Below are positions 1 to 9,978 of a DNA stretch of 64,000 nt, in pieces. The DNA is from Gammaproteobacteria bacterium. Lineage in GTDB: Bacteria; Pseudomonadota; Gammaproteobacteria; Pseudomonadales; Litorivicinaceae. Under the pieces are notes generated by a model. It was not told the DNA's origin. It saw nothing but the letters and a program-made list of their open reading frames with translations, and ran no database searches. Numbering within the stretch: the first letter of the stretch is position 1; the number at the start of each line of letters is the position of its first letter. The DNA lies in NCBI GenBank assembly GCA_024640985.1, contig JAHEDY010000009.1, positions 34,924 through 98,923 on the forward strand. The letters run 5' to 3'. Made by a program: the position numbers and the translations under genes.

Positions 1-2526
1 ATCGAGAACTTTGACCCGATGGGCGTGCATACCGGTGATTCGATTACGGTTGCGCCGGCACAAACCTTGACCGATAAAGAATACCAAATCATGCGGAATG
101 CCTCGGTGGCTGTTCTACGCGAAATTGGTGTGGAAACCGGTGGTTCGAATGTGCAATTTGCGGTGAATCCAGAAGATGGTCGTTTGATCGTGATCGAAAT
201 GAACCCTCGGGTGTCTCGATCCTCCGCATTGGCCTCTAAGGCAACCGGTTTCCCGATTGCCAAAGTCGCTGCAAAGCTCGCCGTCGGATATACGCTTGAT
301 GAACTGGCCAATGAAATTACTGGTGGCGCTACACCGGCATCGTTTGAACCCTCCATCGACTACGTGGTGACCAAGGTTCCTCGGTTCACGTTTGAAAAAT
401 TCCCACAAGCGGATAGTCGGCTGACGACACAGATGAAATCCGTCGGTGAGGTCATGGCAATTGGTCGGAGTTTCCAAGAGTCGATGCAGAAAGCGTTACG
501 TGGACTAGAGATCGGTGTTTGTGGATTCGATCCAACCTTTGAGTGGGACTCTGAGGAAGCCGTACAAGCGATGCGACATGAGTTGGCGAACCCGGGTCCT
601 CGTCGTCTCTGGTGTGTGGCAGATGCATTACGCAGTGGAATGAGTGTTGATGAGCTTTATCAAGTCTCAAAAATTGATCCTTGGTTTTTAGCGCAAATCG
701 AAGACTTGATTTGGGAAGAGACACGACTGACAGAAATGGCACTGTCAGATCTTGATCATGATTCGCTCTGGCGTTTGAAGCGCAAGGGGTTTTCCGATAA
801 ACGCTTGGCTACCTTACTTGACGTATCGGAGAAAGAACTCCGCGAGCGTCGATTGAAGCTCAATGTCCGCCCGGTCTACAAGCGCGTTGATACCTGTGCC
901 GGTGAGTTTGCGACACCAACGGCTTATTTATATTCGACATACGAAGAAGAGTGTGAGGCGAATCCATCGAACGCTGACAAAATCATGGTGTTGGGTGGTG
1001 GGCCAAACCGGATTGGTCAGGGAATCGAGTTTGACTACTGCTGCGTTCATGCTGCCTTTGCGATGCGGGAAGACGGCTATGAGACCATCATGGTGAACTG
1101 CAACCCGGAAACGGTTTCGACAGATTACGACACCTCGGATCGCTTGTTCTTTGAGCCTGTGACCCTTGAAGATGTGTTGGCGATCGTCGATATCGAAAAG
1201 CCGAAAGGGGTGATTGTTCAGTTTGGTGGACAGACGCCTTTAAAGCTCGCGCGTGATCTTGAAGCGGCCGGGGTGCCAATTATTGGCACATCGCCTGAGG
1301 CGATTGACCGCGCTGAAGACCGTGAACGTTTTCAGCAGATGGTCACTCGATTGGGGCTCAGGCAGCCTGCGAATGCAACGGCCCGTAGCCTTGAGGAAGG
1401 TTTGGCTCTCGCTGAAGGGATCGGCTTCCCATTGGTTGTGCGCCCATCTTACGTGCTTGGTGGTCGTGCGATGGAAGTCGTGTCCAACATGTCAGAATTG
1501 AAGCGTTATCTGCAGGATGCTGTTGTTGCAAGTGACGACTCTCCGGTGCTGTTAGATCATTTCCTGGATCCGGCCATTGAAGTGGATGTCGATGCGGTGA
1601 GTGACGGTGAGCGAGTCGTCATTGGCGCGATTATGGAACACATTGAGCAGGCTGGGGTGCACTCAGGTGACTCGGCCTGCTCGCTGCCTCCATACAGTCT
1701 TCCAATGCATATACAGGATGAGATTCGAGATCAGGTGATCCGGATGGCGCGTGAGCTCAATGTGGTGGGTTTGATGAATGTGCAAATGGCTGTTCAGGGC
1801 GAAGACGTTTATGTCATCGAGGTGAATCCAAGAGCATCACGGACCGTTCCGTTTGTCTCGAAATGCATCGGAGTATCACTTGCGAAAGTGGCGGCGCGCT
1901 GCATGGCTGGGACGACACTCGATGCTCAGGGCGTGACCTCAGAGCTGATTCCGCCCTATTACTCGGTGAAAGAAAGTGTGTTCCCATTTGCCAAATTCCC
2001 AGGTGTCGATCCAATTCTCGGCCCGGAAATGAAATCAACCGGTGAAGTCATGGGCACAGGGGATAGTTTTGACGAAGCTTTCGCAAAGGCGCATTCGGCA
2101 GCTGGCGATCGTTTACCGACCATTGGTCGAGCCTTTGTTTCTGTGAGGGATGCCGATAAGCCGCGTGCGGGTGGATTAGCTAAAATCCTCATTGAGATGG
2201 GATTTGAGTTGGTCGCAACGGGTGGAACCTGCGATTACTTAAAGGATGCGGGAATCGCTTGTGAACGCGTCAATAAGGTGATGGAAGGTCGTCCGAATAT
2301 TGTTGATATGATTAAAAACGATGCGATTGCGTTTATCGTTAATACCACAGAGGGTCGACAAGCGATCATGGATTCTGCAACCATTCGTCGGTCAGCTTTG
2401 AATCGTAAGGTGTGTTACACCACGACCTTGGCAGGTGGCGAATCGATTGTTCGCGCATTAAAGTTTGGAGACGAACGCGAAGTTCGCAGACTTCAGGATC
2501 TTCATCAGCGCGTTGAGACAAAATAA
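1..2526 (+). CDS. carB: Carbamoyl-phosphate synthase large subunit, 5' end missing
   Basis: The reading frame is open from base 1, so the gene starts left of the window; 841 residues are present and roughly the first 230 are missing compared with the 1072-residue E. coli protein. CarB makes carbamoyl phosphate from bicarbonate, glutamine-derived ammonia and two ATP, feeding pyrimidine and arginine synthesis; it works with CarA, expected just upstream. Visible parts are the end of the first ATP-grasp domain ([16 protein letters not shown]), the oligomerisation domain, the second ATP-grasp domain ([27 protein letters not shown]) and the C-terminal MGS-like allosteric domain. It ends 12 nt before greA, as in the Pseudomonas car-greA order. 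Identity is secure. Confidence 0.98.
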   Translation: MENFDPMGVHTGDSITVAPAQTLTDKEYQIMRNASVAVLREIGVETGGSNVQFAVNPEDGRLIVIEMNPRVSRSSALASKATGFPIAKVAAKLAVGYTLDELANEITGGATPASFEPSIDYVVTKVPRFTFEKFPQADSRLTTQMKSVGEVMAIGRSFQESMQKALRGLEIGVCGFDPTFEWDSEEAVQAMRHELANPGPRRLWCVADALRSGMSVDELYQVSKIDPWFLAQIEDLIWEETRLTEMALSDLDHDSLWRLKRKGFSDKRLATLLDVSEKELRERRLKLNVRPVYKRVDTCAGEFATPTAYLYSTYEEECEANPSNADKIMVLGGGPNRIGQGIEFDYCCVHAAFAMREDGYETIMVNCNPETVSTDYDTSDRLFFEPVTLEDVLAIVDIEKPKGVIVQFGGQTPLKLARDLEAAGVPIIGTSPEAIDRAEDRERFQQMVTRLGLRQPANATARSLEEGLALAEGIGFPLVVRPSYVLGGRAMEVVSNMSELKRYLQDAVVASDDSPVLLDHFLDPAIEVDVDAVSDGERVVIGAIMEHIEQAGVHSGDSACSLPPYSLPMHIQDEIRDQVIRMARELNVVGLMNVQMAVQGEDVYVIEVNPRASRTVPFVSKCIGVSLAKVAARCMAGTTLDAQGVTSELIPPYYSVKESVFPFAKFPGVDPILGPEMKSTGEVMGTGDSFDEAFAKAHSAAGDRLPTIGRAFVSVRDADKPRAGGLAKILIEMGFELVATGGTCDYLKDAGIACERVNKVMEGRPNIVDMIKNDAIAFIVNTTEGRQAIMDSATIRRSALNRKVCYTTTLAGGESIVRALKFGDEREVRRLQDLHQRVETK

Positions 2527-2538
2527 CAAGGAAATACA

Positions 2539-3015
2539 TTGAGTAAGATACCGATGACTAAAGCTGGCGAGCTTGCGCTTCGCGAGGAACTTCAGCGGCT
2601 CAAGCAAATCGAGCGTCCGCGAATTGTTGCGGCGATTGCCGAAGCGCGTGAGCATGGTGATCTGAAAGAAAATGCGGAATATCATGCGGCACGCGAGCAA
2701 CAAGGTTTTTGCGAAGGTCGAATCAAGGATATCGAGGCGAAACTGTCTCATGCGCAAATTATTGATGTCACGCAGATAGAAAACACCGGGAAGGTCATCT
2801 TTGGGGTCACTGTGACGTTGATTAACTTAGAGAACGATCAGCCGGTCACCTACCAGATCGTTGGCGAAGATGAAGCTGACGTGAAAAATGGAAAAATTTC
2901 TGTGACTTCACCAATCGCTCGCGGACTCATCGGCAAAGAAGAGGGCGATGAAGTGTCGGTCACGACACCCGGCGGTGTCGTTGAATATGAAATCGACACC
3001 GTAGAGCATCGCTAA
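2539..3015 (+). CDS. greA: Transcription elongation factor GreA
   Basis: GreA has 158 residues, the same as E. coli. It binds the secondary channel of RNA polymerase and stimulates cleavage of backtracked RNA. The N-terminal coiled coil carries the conserved acidic tip (residues around [18 protein letters not shown]), followed by the FKBP-like domain ending in the [14 protein letters not shown] and [10 protein letters not shown] segments. The start is a TTG at 2539 with AAGGA at 2528-2532; no ATG fits the family N-terminus. It follows carB by 12 nt, so the two are probably cotranscribed. Its stop codon abuts that of yhbY on the other strand, with no spacer for a terminator. Confidence 0.97.
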   Translation: MSKIPMTKAGELALREELQRLKQIERPRIVAAIAEAREHGDLKENAEYHAAREQQGFCEGRIKDIEAKLSHAQIIDVTQIENTGKVIFGVTVTLINLENDQPVTYQIVGEDEADVKNGKISVTSPIARGLIGKEEGDEVSVTTPGGVVEYEIDTVEHR

Positions 3016-3318
3016 CTAGATCGGTCGAATCAGATTCGAGAGTCTTGGGTTTGGACGCTCAGCTGCACGGAATAGCAGAGCCATCGCTCCAGTTGACTGC
3101 ACGCATTGTGCTCCGGTCTCTTCGCATAGCGATGCAATCATCACTTTCCGTGTGTCGCGCTCAGCGCGCACTTTGATTTTGATTAACTCGTGATCGTTTA
3201 ATGCGCGATTGAGTTCTTCAAGTAGACCGGTCGACATGCCTTGATCACCGACTAAGACAATCGGTTTCAAGTGGTGTCCAATCGCCCGCATTTGTTTTTT
3301 GCGTTCTGGCGTTAACAT
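3016..3318 (-). CDS. yhbY: CRS1-YhbY (CRM) domain RNA-binding protein, ribosome assembly
   Basis: This 100-residue single CRM-domain protein resembles E. coli YhbY, which associates with the pre-50S ribosomal particle. The signature is the GDQG-type loop (VLVGDQGMS) and HELIKIKV. The ATG at 3318 is preceded by GGAG at a 6-nt spacing; an ATG four codons upstream (3330) has no ribosome binding site. It is transcribed divergently from rlmE with a 40-nt gap, so the two promoters must overlap or lie inside the genes. The yhbY-rlmE divergent pair is conserved in gammaproteobacteria. Confidence 0.93.
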   Translation of the reverse strand: MLTPERKKQMRAIGHHLKPIVLVGDQGMSTGLLEELNRALNDHELIKIKVRAERDTRKVMIASLCEETGAQCVQSTGAMALLFRAAERPNPRLSNLIRPI

Positions 3319-3358
3319 AGTCGTCTCCATAAACGGGGGCGCGAGTTTAGAGCAAAAC

Positions 3359-3979
3359 ATGGCACGATCCAAGTCCAGTAGTCGCTGGTTGAAAGAACAT
3401 TTTGATGACCAGTATGTGCAGAAGGCGCAAGCAGAGGGGCGGAGGTCTCGTGCGAGCTTCAAATTAGAAGAGGTTCAAGCCAAAGATCAGCTGATCAAAC
3501 CTGGTGACTTGGTGGTTGATTTGGGGGCGGCTCCAGGCGGATGGACTGAGCTGGTCGCAGATTGGACTGGCGCCAATGGTCGAGTCTTTGCGCTCGATAT
3601 TCTGCCGATGGACTCGATTGCTGACGTCGAGATTATTCTCGGTGATTTTACTGAAGAAGCAGTCCTTGATGAGTTGATGCGATCGATTGATGGTCAGCGC
3701 ATTGATGTGGTGCTTTCAGACATGGCCCCGAATCTGTCGGGTAATCGATCCGTCGACCAGCCGCGTGCCATGTATTTGTGTGAGCTTGCGCTCGACTTTG
3801 CGAGACAAACACTGAATCCCGGTGGAGCCCTGTTCATCAAGGTCTTTCAGGGGGAGGGATTTGACCCATTTTTCCAGCAGCTCCGATCGGATTTCTCGGT
3901 CTTAAAAACCCGTAAGCCGAATGCATCGCGATCGCGAAGTCGAGAAACCTATCTGTTAGCGAAAGGATTTCGTGGTTAA
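3359..3979 (+). CDS. rlmE: 23S rRNA (uridine-2'-O)-methyltransferase RlmE
   Basis: RlmE (FtsJ/RrmJ) methylates U2552 in the A-loop of 23S rRNA, a late step in 50S maturation. The 206 residues match the family length (209 in E. coli). The SAM-binding motif is [10 protein letters not shown]; the catalytic tetrad can be followed as the Lys before the SAM motif, Asp in SDMAPN, Lys in FIKVFQ and Glu in [11 protein letters not shown]. The ATG at 3359 gives the family N-terminus with [12 protein letters not shown]; its ribosome binding site is weak. It lies upstream of ftsH as in E. coli and Pseudomonas. Confidence 0.97.
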   Translation: MARSKSSSRWLKEHFDDQYVQKAQAEGRRSRASFKLEEVQAKDQLIKPGDLVVDLGAAPGGWTELVADWTGANGRVFALDILPMDSIADVEIILGDFTEEAVLDELMRSIDGQRIDVVLSDMAPNLSGNRSVDQPRAMYLCELALDFARQTLNPGGALFIKVFQGEGFDPFFQQLRSDFSVLKTRKPNASRSRSRETYLLAKGFRG

Positions 3980-3995
3980 AGCCCTTTGAATTCGA

Positions 3996-4025
3996 TTGGC
4001 TTGCCCAAATAAAGGACTGTATATT
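3996..4025 (+). promoter_or_regulatory. Candidate sigma-70 promoter of ftsH
   Basis: TTGGCT at 3996-4001 and TATATT at 4020-4025 are separated by 18 nt. This leaves a short leader to the ftsH start at 4062. The leader contains the inverted repeat at 4026-4042. In E. coli ftsH is heat-inducible; I see no clear sigma-32 promoter here. Confidence 0.4.
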
Positions 4026-4042
4026 GAGGAGCCCGACTCCTC
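4026..4042 (+). repeat. Inverted repeat in the ftsH leader
   Basis: GAGGAG (4026-4031) pairs with CTCCTC (4037-4042) over a 5-nt loop. No T-run follows, so it is not a terminator. The first arm is itself a Shine-Dalgarno-like sequence, but the functional one for ftsH is the GGAG at 4052-4055. It may be a small mRNA hairpin or chance. Confidence 0.45.
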
Positions 4043-4061
4043 TGAAGGAATGGAGAAGAAT

Positions 4062-6005
4062 ATGGCGAGAAATTTGGTTCTGTGGTTGGTGATAGCGGCC
4101 GTTCTTTTGACGGTATTCAACAATTTCAGTGTAGAAACCCAGTCACAGCAGATCAATTACTCTCAATTTGTTGAAGAAGTAAATCGAGATCAGATTCGTC
4201 GCGTCATCATCGATGGTCAGTCGATTATCGCCACGCGTGCCAACGGCGATATTTACGAAACCGTCAGGCCGGCGATCCAAGATCCCAAGTTGATGGATGA
4301 TCTCTTGCAGCACAATGTGGTGGTTGAAGGCCGAAAGCCCGAGCAACAATCGGTGTGGATGCAGTTGTTAGTCGCGGCTTTCCCCGTTCTGATTATTCTC
4401 GCGATCTTTATGTTTTTCATGCGCCAGATGCAAGGTGGTATGGGCGGCGGTCGTGGTGGCCCGATGTCATTTGGGAAATCCAAGGCGCGGTTGATTAGTG
4501 AAGATCAGATCAAAACAACCTTTGCGGATGTCGCCGGCTGTGATGAAGCCAAAGATGATGTTGCCGAGCTTGTTGAGTTCCTTAAAGATCCTGGAAAATT
4601 TCAGCGTTTAGGTGGTCGTATTCCTCGTGGCGTCTTGATGGCGGGTCCTCCTGGAACGGGTAAGACGTTGCTGGCCAAGGCCATCGCTGGTGAAGCCAAA
4701 GTGCCATTTTTTACCATCTCGGGCTCAGATTTCGTCGAGATGTTTGTGGGTGTTGGTGCGTCACGAGTTCGAGACATGTTTGAGCAAGCCAAAAAACAAG
4801 CGCCTTGCATCATCTTTATCGATGAAATTGATGCTGTCGGACGGCAACGTGGCGCTGGACTCGGTGGTGGCCATGACGAGCGTGAGCAGACCTTGAACCA
4901 ACTGTTGGTCGAAATGGACGGTTTCGATGTGAATGATGGTGTCATCGTGATTGCGGCAACGAACCGCCCAGACGTTTTGGATTCAGCGCTGTTGCGTCCT
5001 GGCCGTTTTGACCGTCAGGTGGTCGTTGGGTTGCCTGATATTCGCGGCCGTGAACAAATCATGAAAGTGCATATGAAGAAAGTGCCGGTTGCGCCTGAGG
5101 TTGATCCCTCGTTGATCGCACGCGGGACACCTGGATTCTCGGGTGCGGATTTGGCGAACTTGGTGAACGAGGCGTCGCTTTTTGCAGCGAGAGCGAATAC
5201 ACGTGTTGTGACCATGAGTCATTTTGAGCAGGCCAAAGACAAGATCATGATGGGTGCTGAACGCCGATCGATGGTTATGAAGGAATCTGAAAAGCGCAAT
5301 ACCGCCTTTCATGAAGCGGGTCATGCGATCGTGGGTCGTCTCATGCCTGAGCATGATCCAGTCTATAAGGTGTCGATTATTCCTCGCGGTCGTGCTTTGG
5401 GTGTCACGATGTTCTTGCCGACCGAAGATAAGTACAGTCATTCTAAGCGTGGGTTGATCAGTCAAATTTGTTCCCTCTATGGTGGGCGAATTGCAGAAGA
5501 ATTAACCTTAGGTGCAGAGGGTGTGACGACCGGCGCTTCCAATGATATCCAGCGTGCGACCTCGATCGCGCGCAGCATGGTGACCAAATGGGGATTGTCT
5601 GAGAAGCTCGGGCCGCAAATGTACGATGACGAGGATAATGAGCCATTCTTGGGCCGGTCGATGAGTCGTCCTGCAAATGGTCAGTCTGATGAGACTGCTC
5701 GGTTGATTGATCAGGAAGTGAAAGAGATTCTCGACACCTGTTATGCCACAGCTAAGCAAACGCTCGAAGACAACATGGATAAGTTGCATCTGATGGCTGA
5801 TGCGTTGATGGAATATGAAACCATCGATGCCAAGCAGATTGATCAGATTATGAAAGGGAAAAAGCCTGGTCCGCCCGATGGTTGGAGTGATAACGACAAG
5901 CCTCACGGCGGCACACCAGAGGTCCATGATGATCTGCAGGAAGCACCGGCAGACGATGCTTCTGATGATCCAACGCCGAAGGATGGCACGGCGCCAACTA
6001 ACTAA
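4062..6005 (+). CDS. ftsH: ATP-dependent zinc metalloprotease FtsH
   Basis: FtsH is the inner-membrane AAA+ protease that degrades misassembled membrane proteins and regulators such as LpxC and sigma-32. Two N-terminal membrane segments (about residues 5-22 and 105-125) flank a periplasmic domain. Then come Walker A (GPPGTGKT), Walker B (IIFIDEIDA), the arginine-finger region (LLRPGRFDR) and the zinc motif HEAGH at residues 417-421. The 647 residues match E. coli (644). The ATG at 4062 has GGAG at 6-nt spacing; the in-frame ATG at 4050 has no usable site. The C-terminus is an acidic, low-complexity tail. folP follows 2 nt later. Confidence 0.98.
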   Translation: MARNLVLWLVIAAVLLTVFNNFSVETQSQQINYSQFVEEVNRDQIRRVIIDGQSIIATRANGDIYETVRPAIQDPKLMDDLLQHNVVVEGRKPEQQSVWMQLLVAAFPVLIILAIFMFFMRQMQGGMGGGRGGPMSFGKSKARLISEDQIKTTFADVAGCDEAKDDVAELVEFLKDPGKFQRLGGRIPRGVLMAGPPGTGKTLLAKAIAGEAKVPFFTISGSDFVEMFVGVGASRVRDMFEQAKKQAPCIIFIDEIDAVGRQRGAGLGGGHDEREQTLNQLLVEMDGFDVNDGVIVIAATNRPDVLDSALLRPGRFDRQVVVGLPDIRGREQIMKVHMKKVPVAPEVDPSLIARGTPGFSGADLANLVNEASLFAARANTRVVTMSHFEQAKDKIMMGAERRSMVMKESEKRNTAFHEAGHAIVGRLMPEHDPVYKVSIIPRGRALGVTMFLPTEDKYSHSKRGLISQICSLYGGRIAEELTLGAEGVTTGASNDIQRATSIARSMVTKWGLSEKLGPQMYDDEDNEPFLGRSMSRPANGQSDETARLIDQEVKEILDTCYATAKQTLEDNMDKLHLMADALMEYETIDAKQIDQIMKGKKPGPPDGWSDNDKPHGGTPEVHDDLQEAPADDASDDPTPKDGTAPTN

Positions 6006-6007
6006 GA

Positions 6008-6853
6008 GTGAGGCGTCAATGGTCTTGGCCAGATCTGGGGTTCGTTGGACCTCAGATCATGGCTGTCATGAATATCACTCCTGATTCATTTTCTGACGGT
6101 GGTTCGCTCTATCACGATCAGGTGGATCTCGACCTTGTCTTTGCGCATGCTGAGCGATGTCTATCTGAAGGCGCTACGATCTTAGATGTTGGCGGTGAAA
6201 GTACCCGTCCTGGCGCCAAGCCAGTATCGGAGGCCGAGGAGCTCGCTCGAGTCATTCCTGTCATTGAAGGATTAGCAGCACGATTTGATGCCGTGATTTC
6301 CGTTGATACCTCCACACCTCAGGTCATGATTGAAGCAGCGCGCGCTGGCGCCAGGCTCATGAATGACGTTCGCGCCTTGCAACGAGAAGGTGCTTTAGCA
6401 GCAGCACTTGAGACGGGGCTCCCGGTGTGTTTGATGCACATGCAAGGGACTCCTCAAACGATGCAGCATCGGCCTGACTATGATGATCCTGTCATGGAAG
6501 TGTTCCAGTGGCTCATGCATCGGATTGATGTGTGTCTGGATGCAGGATTCTCGGCTGACCAGTTGCTTATTGATCCGGGATTTGGGTTCGGAAAGACGTT
6601 AGAGCACAATATTGCTTTATTTCAGCACTTGGATCGATTCGTTCAAACGGGATACCCTGTGTTAGTGGGTGTCTCTCGTAAAAGTATGATTGGTGAAATC
6701 ACCGGTCGTCCTGTTGAGCAGCGGGCGACCGCCAGTGCGGTGGCGGCAGCGATTGCCGCATCACACGGGGCGGCGATTCTTCGAGTGCACGATGTGTCTG
6801 AGACTCGCGATGCGATGGCCGTGATGCAAGCATTAACGCAGGGAATGCAATAA
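6008..6853 (+). CDS. folP: Dihydropteroate synthase
   Basis: FolP condenses p-aminobenzoate with dihydropterin pyrophosphate in folate synthesis and is the sulfonamide target. The protein has the pterin-binding signatures MNITPDSFSDGG near the N-terminus, VGGESTRPGA, and the C-terminal SRKSMIG and RVHDV motifs. The 281 residues equal the usual length (282 in E. coli) when the GTG at 6008 is used. No strong ribosome binding site is present, but the gene begins 2 nt after the ftsH stop, so translational coupling is likely. The ftsH-folP-glmM order is widely conserved. Confidence 0.97.
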   Translation: MRRQWSWPDLGFVGPQIMAVMNITPDSFSDGGSLYHDQVDLDLVFAHAERCLSEGATILDVGGESTRPGAKPVSEAEELARVIPVIEGLAARFDAVISVDTSTPQVMIEAARAGARLMNDVRALQREGALAAALETGLPVCLMHMQGTPQTMQHRPDYDDPVMEVFQWLMHRIDVCLDAGFSADQLLIDPGFGFGKTLEHNIALFQHLDRFVQTGYPVLVGVSRKSMIGEITGRPVEQRATASAVAAAIAASHGAAILRVHDVSETRDAMAVMQALTQGMQ

Positions 6854-8200
6854 ATGAATCGAAAATATTTCGGAACAGATGGTGTCAGAGGCCGTGTCGG
6901 TGAAGGTTGTATCACTGCAGAATTTGTTCTGAAACTGGGCTGGGCATTCGGGCAGACGGTTAGGCAGAATTATCCGGGTCGACCCAAAGTGGTGATTGGA
7001 AAAGACACTCGGCTATCTGGGTATATGTTTGAGACGGCGCTGGAGGCTGGATTGATCGCCGCAGGTGTTGATCCGGTGATGCTGGGTCCGATGCCAACGC
7101 CCGCAATTGCCTATCTCACGCGAACGTTTTCAGCGGCCGGCGGCATTGTGATTAGCGCAAGCCACAACGGCTATGAAGATAACGGGATTAAGTTTTTTGA
7201 TGGACAGGGGACTAAGTTGCCTGACCAGGTTGAGTCTGAGATTGAGCGGTTGCTTGATGAGCCCCTAACGACAGTGAACGGTCCGTTATTGGGTCGTGCA
7301 TCCCGAGCCAATGATGCTGCCGGCCGGTACATTGAATTTTGCAAGCATACATTAAGGCTCGGGACCGATTTGTCTGGTTTAAAGGTCGTTGTGGATTGCG
7401 CGCATGGAGCGGCCTATCAAGTGGCTCCGAAAGTGTTTCGGGAATTGGGTGCTGAGGTTGAAGCGATTGGTGTGACCCCAGATGGTTTGAACATTAATAA
7501 TGGCTTTGGGTCCACAGCACCGGGTGCATTAATTGAGGCGGTCGTGTCAAGTCAGGCTCACTTAGGCGTGGCATTGGATGGTGATGCTGATCGCGTGGTG
7601 TTGGTTGATGAGACAGGAGCTTTAGTTGATGGTGATGAAATCCTCTACATTATCGCCGCGGCAAGGTATCAACGAGGCCGAATGGATGGTGGTGTCGTCG
7701 GAACACTCATGACCAACCTGGGTCTTGAGAAAGCTCTGGCCTCGATGAATATTCCATTCGAGCGAACCAAGGTGGGTGATCGATATGTGATTGAGGCCAT
7801 GGATGAACGCCAGTGGACCCTCGGGGGTGAAACCTCGGGGCACATTATTTGTTCGGATCTTACTTCGACAGGCGATGGTTTGGTTGCAGCATTACAAGTC
7901 GTCAACGCGTTGCGTCAGTCTGGGCAAACATTGAGTCAGGCGCGTCAAGGGATGAGTAAATATCCCCAAATTCTGATCAATGTCCCCTTGCATTCACCTG
8001 AGCATTTGGAGCATTCAGCGGTCACACAGGCTGTTCAATCGGTTGAGGATCAGCTCGGCGATTCTGGCCGTGTCGTCTTGCGTCCGAGTGGTACAGAGCC
8101 TGTGGTGCGAGTGATGGTCGAGGGTGTGGATGCCGATGAAGTGCAAGCTTGTGCTGAGGAGATTGCGTCATCGGTGGAAAAAGTTGCTTCAATCGGCTAA
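6854..8200 (+). CDS. glmM: Phosphoglucosamine mutase
   Basis: GlmM interconverts glucosamine-6-phosphate and glucosamine-1-phosphate for UDP-GlcNAc, the precursor of peptidoglycan and lipopolysaccharide. The active-site phosphoserine loop is [12 protein letters not shown], the Mg-binding loop is DGDADRV, and the C-terminal phosphate-binding loop is [12 protein letters not shown]. At 448 residues it is the normal length. The ATG follows the folP TAA without any gap, so the two are cotranslated. Confidence 0.98.
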   Translation: MNRKYFGTDGVRGRVGEGCITAEFVLKLGWAFGQTVRQNYPGRPKVVIGKDTRLSGYMFETALEAGLIAAGVDPVMLGPMPTPAIAYLTRTFSAAGGIVISASHNGYEDNGIKFFDGQGTKLPDQVESEIERLLDEPLTTVNGPLLGRASRANDAAGRYIEFCKHTLRLGTDLSGLKVVVDCAHGAAYQVAPKVFRELGAEVEAIGVTPDGLNINNGFGSTAPGALIEAVVSSQAHLGVALDGDADRVVLVDETGALVDGDEILYIIAAARYQRGRMDGGVVGTLMTNLGLEKALASMNIPFERTKVGDRYVIEAMDERQWTLGGETSGHIICSDLTSTGDGLVAALQVVNALRQSGQTLSQARQGMSKYPQILINVPLHSPEHLEHSAVTQAVQSVEDQLGDSGRVVLRPSGTEPVVRVMVEGVDADEVQACAEEIASSVEKVASIG

Positions 8201-8230
8201 CTTACGCGCCCCCGGAGGAAAGTCGCATCG

Positions 8231-8950
8231 ATGATTATTGGAAACTGGAAGATGAATACCGCGCGCGCGGATGCCCTCGCATTGGCTGAAGCGGTTGCCA
8301 ACATGAGGCATCAGGACTCGACGAGAGTGGGTATTTGTCCTCCCGCGCTGTGGATCGATCCGATCTCACAGGTTCTCGAGGGTTCGTCGATTTTGCTGGG
8401 TGCGCAAGACTGTATTGGTGATCAGTTTGGAGCGCAGACCGGTTGTATTAATGCGGCGATGGCGGCTGATGCTGGCTGTTCGATGGCCATTTTAGGTCAC
8501 TCTGAACGTCGGGCTCGGTTTGGGGAGACCACGGAAAGTCTGCTGCCGGCTGTTGCTGCCGTACTGGAGACAGGAATGTTTCCGGTGTTTTGCGTGGGTG
8601 AAACGCAAATCGAGCGAGAATCAGGTCGTGCGCTGGATGTGGTGGCCGAGCAGATTAGGCCCCTATTGTCGGTCGGTCTGGACATCAGCGGAATGGTCAT
8701 TGCTTACGAGCCTGTGTGGGCGATTGGAACGGGGCTTTCGGCCACGCGTCTTGATATCGAAGAAATGCATGCAACGGTGCGTGATGTGTTGGGCCGTGCT
8801 GATGCGTTGGTTTTGTACGGGGGAAGTGTGTCCCCTGAATCGGCTGAAGATGTGTTTTCAGCTGAGGGTGTTTCGGGTGCGCTCGTCGGTGGCGCATCAT
8901 TGAATGCAGATAAATTTGCAGCGATTGTTGCTGCCTGGGAACGGAAATAA
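8231..8950 (+). CDS. tpiA: Triose-phosphate isomerase
   Basis: TpiA interconverts dihydroxyacetone phosphate and glyceraldehyde-3-phosphate. Catalytic signatures are GNWKMN (Asn and Lys), the electrophile His in ILGHSERR, the base Glu in AYEPVWAIGTG with the mobile loop, and the phosphate-binding YGGSV. The 239 residues are slightly short of the common 250-255. GGAGG at 8214-8218 precedes the ATG. Its stop overlaps the secG start by one base (TAATG). Its place between glmM and secG is the Pseudomonas arrangement; E. coli lacks it here. Confidence 0.98.
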   Translation: MIIGNWKMNTARADALALAEAVANMRHQDSTRVGICPPALWIDPISQVLEGSSILLGAQDCIGDQFGAQTGCINAAMAADAGCSMAILGHSERRARFGETTESLLPAVAAVLETGMFPVFCVGETQIERESGRALDVVAEQIRPLLSVGLDISGMVIAYEPVWAIGTGLSATRLDIEEMHATVRDVLGRADALVLYGGSVSPESAEDVFSAEGVSGALVGGASLNADKFAAIVAAWERK

Positions 8951-9276
8951 TGGAAACAATTTTATTAGTTGTGCATGTATTGCTTGGAGCCTCGGTCATT
9001 GGGCTTGTGCTGATCCAACAGGGTAAAGGAGCTGACGCTGGTGCTTCTTTTGGTGGCGGCGCATCGCAAACTGTATTTGGTTCTGCGGGAGCTGGTGGCT
9101 TTTTGGTGAAATTGACGGCTGGATTGGCGGCATTGTTCTTTGCGACGAGCTTAGCCTTAGCTGTTGTGGCAAAACAAAAAGCAGTGGCTGTTGGCACCTT
9201 TGGTTTGCCTGAATTGCCGGCTCAAGGGTCTGAAGCGGCTCCTCAAGCACCAGTTGCGCCGAAGACCGTCGACTGA
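8950..9276 (+). CDS. secG: Preprotein translocase subunit SecG
   Basis: This 108-residue inner-membrane protein is the auxiliary subunit of the SecYEG channel. It has two hydrophobic segments (about residues 3-23 and 53-73) separated by the conserved glycine-rich loop with QQGKGADAGASFGGG. The C-terminus is a low-complexity Ala/Pro/Gln tail. Its ATG overlaps the last base of the tpiA stop. A tRNA-Leu follows 44 nt later, as secG-leuU in E. coli. Confidence 0.95.
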   Translation: METILLVVHVLLGASVIGLVLIQQGKGADAGASFGGGASQTVFGSAGAGGFLVKLTAGLAALFFATSLALAVVAKQKAVAVGTFGLPELPAQGSEAAPQAPVAPKTVD

Positions 9277-9292
9277 TTTCTTGATTTTTCAA

Positions 9293-9313
9293 GCGCAGAT
9301 CATTAATCTGCGC
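9293..9313 (+). repeat. Perfect 8-bp inverted repeat between secG and tRNA-Leu
   Basis: GCGCAGAT (9293-9300) and ATCTGCGC (9306-9313) are separated by CATTA. No T-run follows, so an intrinsic terminator is unlikely. It lies 8 nt upstream of the mature tRNA 5' end and may be a processing structure in a secG-tRNA transcript. Confidence 0.6.
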
Positions 9314-9320
9314 GTCCCTT

Positions 9321-9406
9321 GCCGAAGTGGTGGAATTGGTAGACACGCTATCTTGAGGGGGTAGTGAGCGCAGCTCGTGCCGGTTCAAGTCCGGCCTTCG
9401 GCACCA
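9321..9406 (+). tRNA. leuU: tRNA-Leu (anticodon GAG)
   Basis: The 86-nt tRNA folds as a class II cloverleaf with a long variable arm. The acceptor arms GCCGAAG and CTTCGGC pair, and the CCA tail is encoded (9404-9406). The D-arm contains GGTGGAATTGGTAGACACG, the anticodon GAG is at 9355-9357, and the T-arm is GGTTCAAGTCC. It reads CUC/CUU leucine codons. The secG-tRNA-Leu(GAG) neighbourhood is the same as in E. coli and Pseudomonas. Confidence 0.97.
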
Positions 9407-9436
9407 TTCTTGATTGATCCTGTTTCAATGGATCGA

Positions 9437-9453
9437 TGTGACGTTCTGTCACA
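9437..9453 (+). repeat. Inverted repeat upstream of dgkA, operator-like
   Basis: TGTGAC (9437-9442) and GTCACA (9448-9453) form a perfect 6-bp dyad with a 5-nt centre, 43 nt before the dgkA start. It resembles a CRP/Vfr site, but the TGTGA and TCACA half-sites are 7 nt apart instead of 6. It could be a different operator or a weak RNA hairpin. Confidence 0.45.
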
Positions 9454-9495
9454 CGCGTCATGCTATGTTCTCCTGACAAATGAAAGGGAGGTGAT

Positions 9496-9867
9496 ATGGC
9501 AAAGCCCGGTTATCAAGGTTTGACGCGAATTATCAAAGCAGCGGGATATTCCGCCAAAGGGTTTCGTGCAGCCTGGAAATATGAATCGGCATTTCGTCAA
9601 GAGGTCGTTTTAACCGCAACGCTGATCCCGTTGGCTTTTTTGCTTGGCCGGAATCCGGTTGAAGTGGGTTTGCTCATCGCGTCTTTGTTACTTGTGGTCA
9701 TTGTGGAGTTGCTGAATTCTGGGATTGAGGCGGTGGTTGACCGGATTGGTGATGAGCCTCATCAGCTGTCCGGTCGCGCGAAAGATTTAGGATCAGCGGC
9801 GGTCTTTGTGGCCTTGATACTGACACTGGTGTTGTGGGTTTCGGTTGCCATGGATCGATTTGGATAA
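9496..9867 (+). CDS. dgkA: Diacylglycerol kinase, prokaryotic type
   Basis: DgkA is a small inner-membrane enzyme that phosphorylates diacylglycerol left over from glucan or lipid modification, returning it to phospholipid synthesis. The 123 residues show the amphipathic N-terminus (RIIKAAGYSAKGF), three membrane helices and the family signature around VELLNSGIEAVVDRIGDE, which carries the catalytic Glu. A strong ribosome binding site (GGGAGGTG) precedes the ATG. It sits alone between the tRNA and a small gene. Confidence 0.96.
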   Translation: MAKPGYQGLTRIIKAAGYSAKGFRAAWKYESAFRQEVVLTATLIPLAFLLGRNPVEVGLLIASLLLVVIVELLNSGIEAVVDRIGDEPHQLSGRAKDLGSAAVFVALILTLVLWVSVAMDRFG

Positions 9868-9914
9868 GTCATTGGATGTGTTGCGGTTGCGAAACACTCT
9901 TAGACTAAACCGGT

Positions 9915-9943
9915 TTGAAAAACGACTGTCCCCTCCTTATTGT
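9915..9943 (+). promoter_or_regulatory. Candidate sigma-70 promoter of the small gene at 9979
   Basis: TTGAAA (9915-9920) and TATTGT (9938-9943) are separated by exactly 17 nt. Transcription would start near 9950, about 30 nt before the GTG at 9979. The match is good but not verified. Confidence 0.5.
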
Positions 9944-9978
9944 CATATTGCGTGATTTTGATTATAGGAGGATACAAC

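Noticed and set aside
3996..4061. N-terminal extension of FtsH from the TTG at 3996
   Set aside because: It overlaps the likely promoter and leader hairpin and would place extra charged residues before the first membrane helix; the ATG at 4062 has the correct Shine-Dalgarno spacing.
9437..9453. CRP/Vfr binding site upstream of dgkA
   Set aside because: The TGTGA and TCACA half-sites are 7 nt apart, not the 6 nt required, so I list it only as an inverted repeat.
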